This document shows, piece by piece, positions 1 to 6,558 of a DNA stretch of 16,062 nucleotides (its first letter is position 1; every line of letters starts with the position of its first letter). The notes under the pieces were generated by a model, which did not search any database, was not told the origin of the DNA, and worked only from the letters and a program-made list of their open reading frames with translations. The DNA is from Kiritimatiellia bacterium. GTDB taxonomy: Bacteria > Verrucomicrobiota > Kiritimatiellia > RFP12 > DVOR01. The position numbers and the translations under genes are program-made. The stretch is from positions 1-16,062 of the forward strand of contig JAGCML010000113.1 of the NCBI GenBank assembly GCA_017646485.1, given 5' to 3'.

Positions 1-8
1 TATCGCAT
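1..8 (-). CDS. possible start of the next gene of the secretion operon (partial)
   Basis: An ATG on the minus strand at 8-6 follows the sctO stop by 12 bases and opens a frame that leaves the window after two codons. In Ysc-type and chlamydial clusters sctP and sctQ follow sctO, so a gene is expected here. No good ribosome binding site is visible before this ATG and the product cannot be judged, so this is little more than a placeholder. Confidence 0.2.
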
Positions 9-20
9 GAGTTAATCGAT

Positions 21-515
21 TCAATTCCCATCAAAGGCTGCATCTTCTACGACCTTTTGTCCTGTAAAATCCTCTAATTCCGTCTCTTGACGGTGTTCCG
101 CCTCTGCCGCTTCTGCCAAATGCCAAATCGCACGATGCTCCGTAATCTTCGAGCGATTCTTAGAAGCTGCCACAAAGGCGGTGCGTGTGGTTTCGGCGAC
201 CACGGTGCGCTTCTCGAGTTCAGCCTGCGCTTGGGTCACGTTGTCGGCCTTCAACACGCCCTCTTCATCAATACGTGCAATGCCTTCACGTACCAAATCA
301 AGTTCGTCCATCGTCACTGCTCGACCTTCAATCGCCTCGAAAATACGATTGCGACGCGCCTCTTTGGTTGCCTCATAGTTTGCCAAATCCGCACGACGTT
401 CGGCCAAGGTGCGTTCAGCATTTGCCACTTCTCGACGCGCCATCGTCAAGTCGTTTGCGGCACGCTCTTCACGCATCTCGCGAATTCGCAACAAACTCTG
501 AAGGGCGTAGGCCAT
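21..515 (-). CDS. sctO: type III secretion stalk protein SctO (YscO/CdsO type)
   Basis: Predicted 164-residue central stalk of the secretion ATPase, the counterpart of FliJ and of the F1 gamma subunit. It would act on the cytoplasmic face of the machine, linking SctN to the export gate SctV and helping to recycle chaperones. The sequence is almost wholly alpha-helical and rich in Ala, Glu and Arg, with heptad-like spacing over about residues 10-60 and 85-150, as expected for a long coiled-coil hairpin. Family resemblance is by architecture and position rather than by motif, because these proteins diverge fast. The ATG directly abuts the sctN stop, and a GGAGG lies 11 bases upstream inside the end of sctN. 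The order sctN-sctO is the same in Yersinia and Chlamydia. The length is close to the usual 150-170 residues. Confidence 0.8.
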   Translation of the reverse strand: MAYALQSLLRIREMREERAANDLTMARREVANAERTLAERRADLANYEATKEARRNRIFEAIEGRAVTMDELDLVREGIARIDEEGVLKADNVTQAQAELEKRTVVAETTRTAFVAASKNRSKITEHRAIWHLAEAAEAEHRQETELEDFTGQKVVEDAAFDGN

Positions 516-1847
516 TTAGCGAACCGCCTCCGCAAGTTTTGCAATCGTTTCGGCGTATGTCAGCTGTTCAAACAGGCCTTGACGCAAAAATGCATTCACG
601 CGACCAATCTTCGCCACTGCTTCATCCGTCTCGCGATCTGCACCCTTTTGATATTCGCCAATCTTAAGGAGGAGTTCCACCTCTGCATACTTAGCCAAGA
701 TTTCACGCAAGTGTGCGGCATCCTTCTTGTGTTCGGCATCAATAATCGCATTTTGGCAACGCGAAATAGACTGCAAGATGTCAATCGCAGGATAGTGGTT
801 CATCTGTGCAAGTTTACGCGACAAGACGATGTGACCATCCAAAATCGAACGCGTTTCGTCGGCGATGGGTTCGGTCATATCATCGCCTTCCACAAGCACG
901 GTGTACAACGCGGTAATTGAACCCTTTGCCGAATTGCCAGCACGCTCCATCAACTTGGGTAATTCCGAGAAGACACTTGGCGGGAAGCCACGACGCGTTG
1001 GGGGTTCGCCTGCGGCAAGACCAATTTCACGTTGCGCGCGACCAAAACGGGTGACCGAATCCATTAAGAGGAGCACCTTTTTGCCCTTATCGCGGAAGGA
1101 TTCGGCAATTGAAGTTGCCACATAGGCAGCCTTTAGACGTTCCATCGCGCTACGATCAGAGGTCGAACAAATCACGACCGAACGCGCCAAGCCTTCAGGC
1201 CCCAAGTCCTTTTCAATAAATTCACGCACTTCACGACCACGTTCGCCAATCAAGGCCAAAACCGTCACATCGGCTTCTGTATTACGCACAAACTGTGCAA
1301 GCAACGTAGACTTACCACCACCTGCAGCCGCAAAGATACCCATGCGCTGCCCTTCACCGCAGGTGAGCAACGCATCTAACGAACGAATTCCCAAAGAAAT
1401 CGGCTTTGAAATGACCTTACGTTCCAACGGATTGGGCGGATCAGCATAGACAGGATAGTAGCCCTCTGGGCGTAAGGGGCCCTTCTCTTCTGCATCAATC
1501 GGGTGCCCCAAGCCATCCAACACGCGACCCAAGAGCGAATCACCCACTGGCACCATGTGCACACGACGCGTGGGAATCACCTCGGTCTGAGCCGAAATGC
1601 CCACCATTGCTCCAAGGGCCGTGAGAAGTACCGTCTCTTTCGTGAATCCGACCACTTCGGCGGAGACCTCCGTCCCCTCCCACGGATTCCGCAAAATGCA
1701 CACTTCGCCAACCTTAACGCCTGGCACAGAGGCTTTAATGATGGTGCCAACCACCTGAATCACCTTGCCCTTGACATCAATCGGGCGCGCATCTGCAACC
1801 GCTTGGTCAAGCACTTCAGTGATGTAATCAAAGGATGACACGGCCAT
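516..1847 (-). CDS. sctN: type III secretion ATPase SctN
   Basis: Hexameric F1-type ATPase (443 residues, normal length) that sits under the export gate, strips chaperones from substrates and unfolds them at the cost of ATP. The N-terminal beta-barrel covers about residues 20-95. The Walker A loop is at residues 170-181 ([12 protein letters not shown]). The catalytic GER is at 201-203 with E202, the Walker B stretch LLLMDS is at 259-264, and the conserved SRxLA with the likely arginine finger is at 343-347. The region around [13 protein letters not shown] (281-293) is typical of the SctN/FliI group. The loop carries three glycines before the lysine, a small departure from the commoner GxGxGKS pattern. 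The start lies 17 bases after the sctL stop, with a modest AAAGG upstream. No ambiguity about the family; it is SctN rather than FliI because every neighbour is an injectisome gene. Confidence 0.97.
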   Translation of the reverse strand: MAVSSFDYITEVLDQAVADARPIDVKGKVIQVVGTIIKASVPGVKVGEVCILRNPWEGTEVSAEVVGFTKETVLLTALGAMVGISAQTEVIPTRRVHMVPVGDSLLGRVLDGLGHPIDAEEKGPLRPEGYYPVYADPPNPLERKVISKPISLGIRSLDALLTCGEGQRMGIFAAAGGGKSTLLAQFVRNTEADVTVLALIGERGREVREFIEKDLGPEGLARSVVICSTSDRSAMERLKAAYVATSIAESFRDKGKKVLLLMDSVTRFGRAQREIGLAAGEPPTRRGFPPSVFSELPKLMERAGNSAKGSITALYTVLVEGDDMTEPIADETRSILDGHIVLSRKLAQMNHYPAIDILQSISRCQNAIIDAEHKKDAAHLREILAKYAEVELLLKIGEYQKGADRETDEAVAKIGRVNAFLRQGLFEQLTYAETIAKLAEAVR

Positions 1848-1864
1848 ACTTCACAACGCCTTTC

Positions 1865-2482
1865 TTAGCGTTCACGTGCAAAATGCCGGCGAATGGATTC
1901 TTCAACGGCTGCCAATTGCGTTTCAATCGAGGCGTCAGCAATACCTGCCGCAGTTTCAACGACACACGCGGTACCTTTCAAGCGTGCGTCTTCTTGCACG
2001 TCCACTGCATCTAACAACGGGAAATCAGCGAGCACATCGGTCATACTCGACTTCACGCTATCCACCATATCCGGTGCCACACGCAACGTAATCTGACGTT
2101 GATTACGCACCACAGTACGCATCACCTTGCGCACAATCGGCACGACCAATTCTTTATCCCCAATCTCGTCCACACACTTACGCAGTGCTTTCATGACCAC
2201 ATCGGCCATCTTTTCTTCAACCGAACTCATAAAGGCAGCAGACTCCTCCGCAAGTTCCAGTTTCCGACGGGTGACCTCGGCTTTCACATCTTCAAGACCT
2301 TGCGCATAACCCCGCTGACGTTCTTCCTCAAACGCCACCTTTGCCGCTTCAATCAATCGTGCAGCTTCGGCCTCTGCCGCGGCAATAATCGCTTGCGCAT
2401 CGCAGACGCTCCGTGCATCTGCCGCCTTCACAAGACGTGCAGAAGAAGAGAGCTCAAATGCTTGTTTCTTCAGCAACAACAT
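1865..2482 (-). CDS. sctL: type III secretion stator protein SctL (YscL/FliH type)
   Basis: Predicted peripheral stator (205 residues, usual 200-230) that forms spokes between the SctQ pods and the SctN hexamer and restrains the ATPase. An Ala/Glu/Arg-rich helix spans about residues 25-75. The later part (about 80-190) follows the FliH/YscL pattern, including a stretch around residues 113-140 with KELVVPIVRKVMRTVVRNQ and ITLRVAP, and a late GTACVVET segment typical of the V-/F-type stator fold. A GGAGG lies 9 bases before the ATG. The first 13 bases overlap the end of the upstream gene, and sctN follows after 17 bases. SctL before SctN is the standard order. Confidence is high from both sequence pattern and context. 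Confidence 0.92.
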   Translation of the reverse strand: MLLLKKQAFELSSSARLVKAADARSVCDAQAIIAAAEAEAARLIEAAKVAFEEERQRGYAQGLEDVKAEVTRRKLELAEESAAFMSSVEEKMADVVMKALRKCVDEIGDKELVVPIVRKVMRTVVRNQRQITLRVAPDMVDSVKSSMTDVLADFPLLDAVDVQEDARLKGTACVVETAAGIADASIETQLAAVEESIRRHFARER

Positions 2483-2907
2483 AACTTGTAGGCCTCCGGA
2501 AATTTTAATTTTAAGAGCAAGAGCACCATCGCAAAATCAGGACAAGGCACTTGCGAAACGCGACAGCCCTTTTGTTCCGCTGTATGCACCATCTTCTTCA
2601 AGACGGGTTGCCACTTGGTGAAATACGCAGTATAACGGAAGACGTCGGGATAAACCGTCGGATACGTCGCCTTCAGCTCGCGCACCGCCGCACCATCCAC
2701 CACCGTCCGCCATTGATCGGCTAATGCGATCGCTTCAATCCAAGCGCCAATCGCTTGGCGCGTTGCATCATCAAGCAACTTTAAACGTGAGGGATCTTCT
2801 GCAGGAAAAAGCTCAAACGCCCCACCTGCAGCGAGATAATCGCGCACTTTCGGCCACAAGCGTTCGTTTGCAATCAATTCGCGCGCTTGTGCTATTGAGC
2901 AATCCAT
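2470..2907 (-). CDS. sctK: SctK-like type III sorting-platform protein
   Basis: A 145-residue protein between a TPR gene and sctL, the position of sctK in Ysc-type operons. SctK links the inner-membrane ring (SctD) to the SctQ pods. It is short: classical members have about 200 residues. No diagnostic motif was found. The C-terminal part, with a Trp/Tyr/Phe-rich stretch at about 110-120 and the hydrophobic LLLLKLKFPEAY near the end, recalls the ending of YscK-like proteins. The last three residues are cysteines (CCC), encoded inside the 13-base overlap with sctL, so they may be a by-product of the overlap. Its own start overlaps the preceding gene by 16 bases. The call rests mainly on gene order; a divergent or shortened SctK is the best reading. 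Confidence 0.5.
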   Translation of the reverse strand: MDCSIAQARELIANERLWPKVRDYLAAGGAFELFPAEDPSRLKLLDDATRQAIGAWIEAIALADQWRTVVDGAAVRELKATYPTVYPDVFRYTAYFTKWQPVLKKMVHTAEQKGCRVSQVPCPDFAMVLLLLKLKFPEAYKLCCC

Positions 2908-3236
2908 GAGCGTCCCTTTCCTTTACGAGACTCCAGAAAGCGCTTCCAGCGTTTCGCACTTTCTTCGGTTCGCCCCGTCATTGCGAGTGCACGCGTCTCT
3001 AAAATAGCCTCTGCTCGCACCAATTCTGGTGGAAAATCGGCAGCACGAAGCACTTTAAGGGCCTCAAAGCCCTCCCCTTCGGCCAACATAAATTCAGCCA
3101 ACGCGGCCGCCGAAACACCGTCTCGCGGGTCAGCCTCCGTCAATGCCTCCACCAATGCGCGAGCACGATGCGGCTGACCATGGCGCACAAAGAGCCATGC
3201 TACAGTCAGTAGAAATTGACGTTCTTCCGCTGTCAT
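2892..3236 (-). CDS. sctY: TPR-type type III chaperone, candidate SctY (YscY-like)
   Basis: A 114-residue all-helical protein with the spacing of about three tetratricopeptide repeats (residues 5-38, 40-70, 72-104). The start (ERQFLL, then AWLFVRHGQPHRARALVEAL) matches my recollection of the YscY pattern (QEFLL, GWL, G, RA, LL, AL), and the length equals that of YscY (about 114). YscY is the chaperone of the exported protein YscX and binds the cytoplasmic part of SctV. A candidate sctX lies further upstream in this cluster, which supports the reading. It is similar in build to the SctG candidate at 4241-4609, so the two may be paralogues and their roles could be swapped. It starts one base after the sctJ stop and overlaps the sctK-like gene by 16 bases. 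In Yersinia yscY lies next to yscX, not after yscJ, so the location is unusual. Confidence 0.5.
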   Translation of the reverse strand: MTAEERQFLLTVAWLFVRHGQPHRARALVEALTEADPRDGVSAAALAEFMLAEGEGFEALKVLRAADFPPELVRAEAILETRALAMTGRTEESAKRWKRFLESRKGKGRSWIAQ

Positions 3237-3237
3237 T

Positions 3238-3822
3238 TTAGGGTTCGGGAGGAGAGTCCTTGAACACCGTCACCGAAATCTTCTCGTATTTCAACCCCTC
3301 AATGGAGTTTTTCACGAGATTCTTAATCGACGGCACCAAGTCAGCAATATCTGCATTCCAACGGCTTCGGATTGCTACGGCCGCACTGGACGGCAGCGTA
3401 TGCTTTGCAAAGGGGTCATTTTCAGGCAAAACCACATGCACACGTGCATCGACCACGCCATCAATCCCCGAAATGGTCCGAGAGAGATCTTGAGCAAGGG
3501 CATCCATAAAGCGAATGCGTTCTTCAGAAGGAGAAGAGACCATGCCCGTCTTCTTAAAGACCTCGGAGACCCCTTGATAGGAACGGCGCGGCAAGCCCTT
3601 ACGTTCCAACAAATTGGTAGCCTTTGCGAAATCGGGCTCAGCAATCAAGACATTCCAAAGACCTTCTTCACCTGGCACCTTATGACAGGCGATGCCATCA
3701 TCGAGAAGAGCCGCCATCACAAGATTGGCTTGACGTTCTTCAAGTTGCGAATGGAGCGCTACGTCCTTATCGCAACCTGCGAGCAAGGCGCAAAGCATCA
3801 CCATTAAGATAGGCTTCTTCAT
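3238..3822 (-). CDS. sctJ: type III secretion inner-membrane ring lipoprotein SctJ
   Basis: Periplasmic ring protein of the basal body, forming with SctD the inner-membrane ring. A lipoprotein signal is clear: a short basic start, a hydrophobic stretch and a lipobox LLAGC with C17 as the lipidated residue. The first ring-building domain (about 25-80) contains the typical pattern ending in LLERKGLPRRSYQGVSEVF. The second (about 100-185) contains SRTISGIDGVVDARVHVVLPE, the family hallmark. At 194 residues the protein ends shortly after the second domain and has no C-terminal membrane helix. SctJ proteins of the Ysc type usually have one (about 240-260 residues), while EscJ-type proteins lack it. 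AAGGAG lies 6 bases before the ATG. A 41-base gap separates it from sctI. Confidence 0.95.
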   Translation of the reverse strand: MKKPILMVMLCALLAGCDKDVALHSQLEERQANLVMAALLDDGIACHKVPGEEGLWNVLIAEPDFAKATNLLERKGLPRRSYQGVSEVFKKTGMVSSPSEERIRFMDALAQDLSRTISGIDGVVDARVHVVLPENDPFAKHTLPSSAAVAIRSRWNADIADLVPSIKNLVKNSIEGLKYEKISVTVFKDSPPEP

Positions 3823-3863
3823 TCCATTCTCCTTTGTTTCGGAGCACCGTTTACGTACACACC

Positions 3864-4244
3864 TTACTGGTTACGCACCAGGGACTGAATCGCGGACGAT
3901 GATTTATCTGCGACCTTTGCGACAACCTCTTGCTGGAAGGCAAGATTATGCACTTCATACTGCAATTCGGTTAATTCTGCCGCGCTCAAGGCATGACGAC
4001 CACTCATCTCTGAGAGGGCTTGAATGCGATGCACGATGCCCTGATGGTTATCCTGCGCCGATTGCCACGAGGCGGCCACCTTATCCGCAAACGGAACAGC
4101 TTCCACCTGAGCAGGAGCCATCGCTTGAGAAAAGCGAGCCACCGTTTCAGGATCTGCCACAGGCGAAACAACGCCTGTCGGTTCGACCATACGGGGCGAG
4201 ATTTGTGCCGAACGAACGGCTTCAATAATCATCTCTTCAGTCAT
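3864..4244 (-). CDS. sctI: type III secretion inner rod protein SctI
   Basis: Predicted inner rod subunit (126 residues; family about 80-140), exported early and polymerising between the export apparatus and the needle. The family signature is in the C-terminal third: LSAAELTELQYEVH at about 86-99, followed by an amphipathic helix rich in Val, Ala and Lys that ends in IQSLVRNQ at the very C-terminus, like the ends of YscI and PrgJ. The N-terminal half is Pro/Val/Ala-rich and probably unstructured, as expected of an early substrate with no cleaved signal. The start overlaps the sctG stop by 4 bases (ATGA), a sign of translational coupling. No YscH-like gene is present between sctG and sctI, unlike in Yersinia. 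Confidence 0.85.
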   Translation of the reverse strand: MTEEMIIEAVRSAQISPRMVEPTGVVSPVADPETVARFSQAMAPAQVEAVPFADKVAASWQSAQDNHQGIVHRIQALSEMSGRHALSAAELTELQYEVHNLAFQQEVVAKVADKSSSAIQSLVRNQ

Positions 4245-4609
4245 ACCATCATATCCTTTGCCAATTGCGCTGCAGCAGGATCATCGGTTTGTTCAGCCGC
4301 CTCTTGTAATGGACCGCGTGCTTCTTGCACACGATTCATACGAAGGAGTGCCATCCCTTTAAAAGCCTTTAGCATCGCCGCTTCCGGGTGTAACGGTAGA
4401 GCCTCTTGGTCAAGAAAGTCTACCGCACCTTGGAAGTCACCCATGCTAATAAACAGCATCGCATTTGCCGCCGCAAGGGAGGGATCACCTGGACGGAAAC
4501 GATCCAATGCTGCGAGAATCTTCGCAGCAGAGGTAAAACGATTGCTCCCCGTTGCCATCATCGCAACGTTGAGCAATAAACGAGCCTCTTCAGGCGTTAT
4601 GTCAAACAT
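4241..4609 (-). CDS. sctG: TPR-type needle chaperone SctG (YscG/CdsG type)
   Basis: A 122-residue helical protein with tetratricopeptide-like repeats (about residues 8-38, 40-72, 78-108), directly after the needle gene. In Ysc-type and chlamydial systems SctG and the small SctE clasp the needle subunit in the cytoplasm and stop it polymerising too soon. The opening (EARLLLNVAMMATGSNRF) matches the YscG pattern, in which a Leu/Ala-rich first helix is followed by TGN. The late DDPAAAQLAKDMM is like the ending of that family. It overlaps the sctF stop by one base (TAATG) and sctI by four bases. The resemblance in build to 2892-3236 suggests a common origin. A different TPR chaperone role is possible, but the position makes SctG the natural call. 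Confidence 0.7.
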   Translation of the reverse strand: MFDITPEEARLLLNVAMMATGSNRFTSAAKILAALDRFRPGDPSLAAANAMLFISMGDFQGAVDFLDQEALPLHPEAAMLKAFKGMALLRMNRVQEARGPLQEAAEQTDDPAAAQLAKDMMV

Positions 4610-4914
4610 TAGCGGAAGTTGGAGGAAATCGACTTCAACGCATCAGCCATGTTCTTCTGGATGTTCGTCATCGTCGTGAGCGCAAGGTTCCAGCTCTGGA
4701 GGTCATACTGCAACTGCTGGAGGTTAGCCTGCACATCAGGATGTTCTTCGTAGTTCTTAAGCGAGGTAGCCAAGCGTTCTTCCATCACCTTAGCAGCATT
4801 GATCAACGCAGTATAGACGCGATCGGTGTGGATATTTGCAGCTTTTTCGCCCCAGTTACGGAACCCGGCTTCCTGGATTTCATCAACAGGATTCGTGAAT
4901 ACGGGAAGAGACAT
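4609..4914 (-). CDS. sctF: type III secretion needle subunit SctF
   Basis: Needle filament subunit, a small helical hairpin exported and polymerised on the cell surface. The family pattern is clear in the second half: a P-D-V-Q turn at about 59-62 between the helices, then LQQLQYDLQSWNLALTTMTN and a final helix ending in KSISSNFR, comparable with the P-x-n-P, LQ, W, S-x-x-x-K and terminal Ile/Asn pattern of YscF and PrgI. It is 101 residues against the usual 80-90, with an N-terminal extension of about 15-20 residues. A clean GGAG lies 6 bases before the ATG, and a dedicated promoter with a leader of roughly 65 nucleotides stands upstream, fitting the high demand for this subunit. Confidence 0.92.
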   Translation of the reverse strand: MSLPVFTNPVDEIQEAGFRNWGEKAANIHTDRVYTALINAAKVMEERLATSLKNYEEHPDVQANLQQLQYDLQSWNLALTTMTNIQKNMADALKSISSNFR

Positions 4915-4934
4915 GTTATGCTCCTTTTTGTTTG

Positions 4935-4956
4935 CCTAATAATTCCCATTCTTAGG
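4935..4956 (-). other. imperfect hairpin in the sctF leader
   Basis: On the minus strand CCTAA and TTAGG pair around an inner AAT/ATT with one G-A mismatch and a GGGA loop, 22 bases in all. It lies in the predicted 5' untranslated leader, about 10 bases before the A-rich ribosome binding site of sctF. It could stabilise the message or modulate initiation. The stem is short and AT-rich, so the function is uncertain. Confidence 0.3.
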
Positions 4957-4985
4957 TGAACGGAAACACTTATAAACCTAGTCGC

Positions 4986-5015
4986 AGTATACCAAAGAAT
5001 AAACCTTTACGTCAA
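4986..5015 (-). promoter_or_regulatory. sigma-70-type promoter for sctF and the distal secretion genes
   Basis: Read on the minus strand: -35 TTGACG (5015-5010), an 18-base spacer, -10 TATACT (4991-4986) preceded by TGG, which makes an extended -10 (TGnTATACT). Transcription should begin near 4979, giving a leader of about 65 nucleotides before sctF. No terminator-like hairpin separates it from sctE upstream, so it probably adds to read-through from the main promoter and raises needle expression. The box spacing is the same as in the promoter at 13605-13634. Confidence 0.75.
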
Positions 5016-5060
5016 TTCACAAAGCACTCGCTTGAGTATACCCTGACCAAAATCTTTCTC

Positions 5061-5273
5061 TCAGTTCTCGCGAGCTGAAAGCCTTAAAATCTTTCGTGCG
5101 ACCAGCGTCGCCTCACGCAATTGTTCCACACGTGAGAACTCATCAGGTGGCAAACCTTCGCGCAGGGCATCATTGATACGTGCATCAAGATTGACCAAAA
5201 TCGCATCATGTCGCGCCAAGGCAGCATCACGTTCTGCACCAGAGAGTTCACGCTCAAGTTCCAATGATTGCAT
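5061..5273 (-). CDS. sctE: small type III needle co-chaperone SctE (YscE/CdsE type)
   Basis: A 70-residue helical protein between sctD and sctF, exactly where yscE and chlamydial cdsE lie. SctE proteins (about 65-90 residues) form a helical hairpin that with SctG holds monomeric needle subunit. The sequence has two helices: an acidic/Leu-rich one over about residues 3-36 and another over about 44-66, with a G-L-P-P turn at about 40-43. I chose the ATG at 5273 because AAGGAGT lies 5 bases upstream and it falls 10 bases after the sctD stop. The same frame is open further upstream, but that part lies inside sctD. Sequence alone would not identify it; size, helix pattern and position do. Confidence 0.65.
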   Translation of the reverse strand: MQSLELERELSGAERDAALARHDAILVNLDARINDALREGLPPDEFSRVEQLREATLVARKILRLSAREN

Positions 5274-5283
5274 CGTCAACTCC

Positions 5284-6558
5284 TTAAGGATGCCATTCAA
5301 ACGTGCCTTCAGGGCCACGCACACGAATCGTATCTGCGCCAATTTGCTCAATAATGAAGCCGCCGAATTCAGCACCTTCGGTCACGCGCGAGCCATCTTT
5401 CAATACAAGGCACGGATAAGGCATCGTCATCACACCGACGACTGGCATCTTCGGTGCGGTTCGCTTTGAATGTTCACGATAGTTGCGTGCGGTCTTCACC
5501 GCCGTCACAGGTTGGGTCTCGCCCCCCTGCTCTGCGGCTTCCACCTCGACGACACCCGTCGCTTCGCCCAATGTCACACGCGCACAATCAATCTGATCAA
5601 CGTGGGGCACATCTGCACGAATCGCCTCAAGGACCGAACGCAATTCAGATGCACTTGGAGAGAACCCTTCCAATCCCAACATGCGATTCGTGGCCGAATG
5701 CACCTTTAACTTGCCTTCACTGACCAAGTCCAACACTTCAGTCGTTGCGGCACGTAGCGACTCATCGTCAGACAAGTCTAACACCACGCCTGGCTTAACT
5801 GCATACAATTCAGCCGTTGCGGCAAGACGTTTTGCACGCGTTGTAAAGTTACCTGAAACATGCGGCGTGCCTTCGACTTCTGTATAGGTTAACCCCAAAG
5901 CAGTCGCCACTTCGCCCACATTAACGGTGGGTACAGGGAGCGACTCGGCTACAGATCGCGACTCGCAATAGGCCATCACCTTTTCCTTAGCCCACGCATA
6001 GCAGTCACGCCCAGTGGTTTCACAAACAGCGAGTGACTGTTTCACTTGGTCAACAGGTACACCATATTGCGTGGCCACGGCTTCACCCTTAGGCCAATAG
6101 CAAATAGCGCCAATGAGCAGTGCGAGCAAAAGAAAGACGATGAACACGCAAAGGCACCCACAACCACACCCATGACGACGCTTCTTAGGCGCAGCCGGGA
6201 CCTCTTCGGTTGTTTCAGATGTTTCTTCTGGAGTCTCTTCAACCGGTGCAGCGGTGCTTCCACGTGTGGGCCAAACGAGTTCGTCCCAAACGCCCTTCTC
6301 GGGACCAACCGCAATCGCAGTTATCTCTCCCAAGAACTTCACATGGAAGGGTTCAAGACGTTCTTCAACGCCACCAGGCAGCAACACACGGACGCGGTCT
6401 GAATTGATTTCTAATTCGCACGCAACGTCTGCCAACGATTGATCCGCGAGCAAGATATCGCACGCATCCCCCTTACCAAGGCTAAGCGTCATCCCTTCGG
6501 CAAGGACGATCTCAGCACCAGCATTCGGGCCTTGAACGATTTTTAAAAGCATGTTCAC
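5284..6558 (-). CDS. sctD: type III secretion inner-membrane ring protein SctD, FHA type
   Basis: Single-pass ring protein (424 residues) that joins the cytoplasmic sorting platform to the periplasmic rings. An FHA-like beta-sandwich covers about residues 3-90 (KIVQGPNAGAEIVL, then LSLGKGDACDILL). A Pro/Glu/Thr linker (100-125) and a basic KKRRH follow. Then come four alternating cysteines (residues 131, 133, 135, 137) at the membrane border and a membrane helix at about 137-155. The periplasmic part (from about 160) shows ring-building/BON-like segments, for example residues 208-255 and 295-345. The C-terminal domain (370-424; LVLKDGSRVTEGAEFGGFII) matches the ending of YscD proteins. The start is a GTG whose GTGA overlaps the sctV stop; GGAAGG stands 8 bases before it. 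An ATG two codons later would be too far from that site. Chlamydial CdsD is much longer. Confidence 0.9.
   Translation of the reverse strand: MNMLLKIVQGPNAGAEIVLAEGMTLSLGKGDACDILLADQSLADVACELEINSDRVRVLLPGGVEERLEPFHVKFLGEITAIAVGPEKGVWDELVWPTRGSTAAPVEETPEETSETTEEVPAAPKKRRHGCGCGCLCVFIVFLLLALLIGAICYWPKGEAVATQYGVPVDQVKQSLAVCETTGRDCYAWAKEKVMAYCESRSVAESLPVPTVNVGEVATALGLTYTEVEGTPHVSGNFTTRAKRLAATAELYAVKPGVVLDLSDDESLRAATTEVLDLVSEGKLKVHSATNRMLGLEGFSPSASELRSVLEAIRADVPHVDQIDCARVTLGEATGVVEVEAAEQGGETQPVTAVKTARNYREHSKRTAPKMPVVGVMTMPYPCLVLKDGSRVTEGAEFGGFIIEQIGADTIRVRGPEGTFEWHP

Noticed and set aside
87..920. Long open frame on the plus strand (277 codons), opposite sctO and sctN
   Set aside because: It mirrors the codon pattern of two clear genes; the translation is rich in Cys, His and Phe without domains, and no ribosome binding site fits.
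5035..5040. Second TATACT on the minus strand, upstream of the sctF promoter
   Set aside because: No -35 or TGn extension at a suitable distance, so it was not called a promoter.
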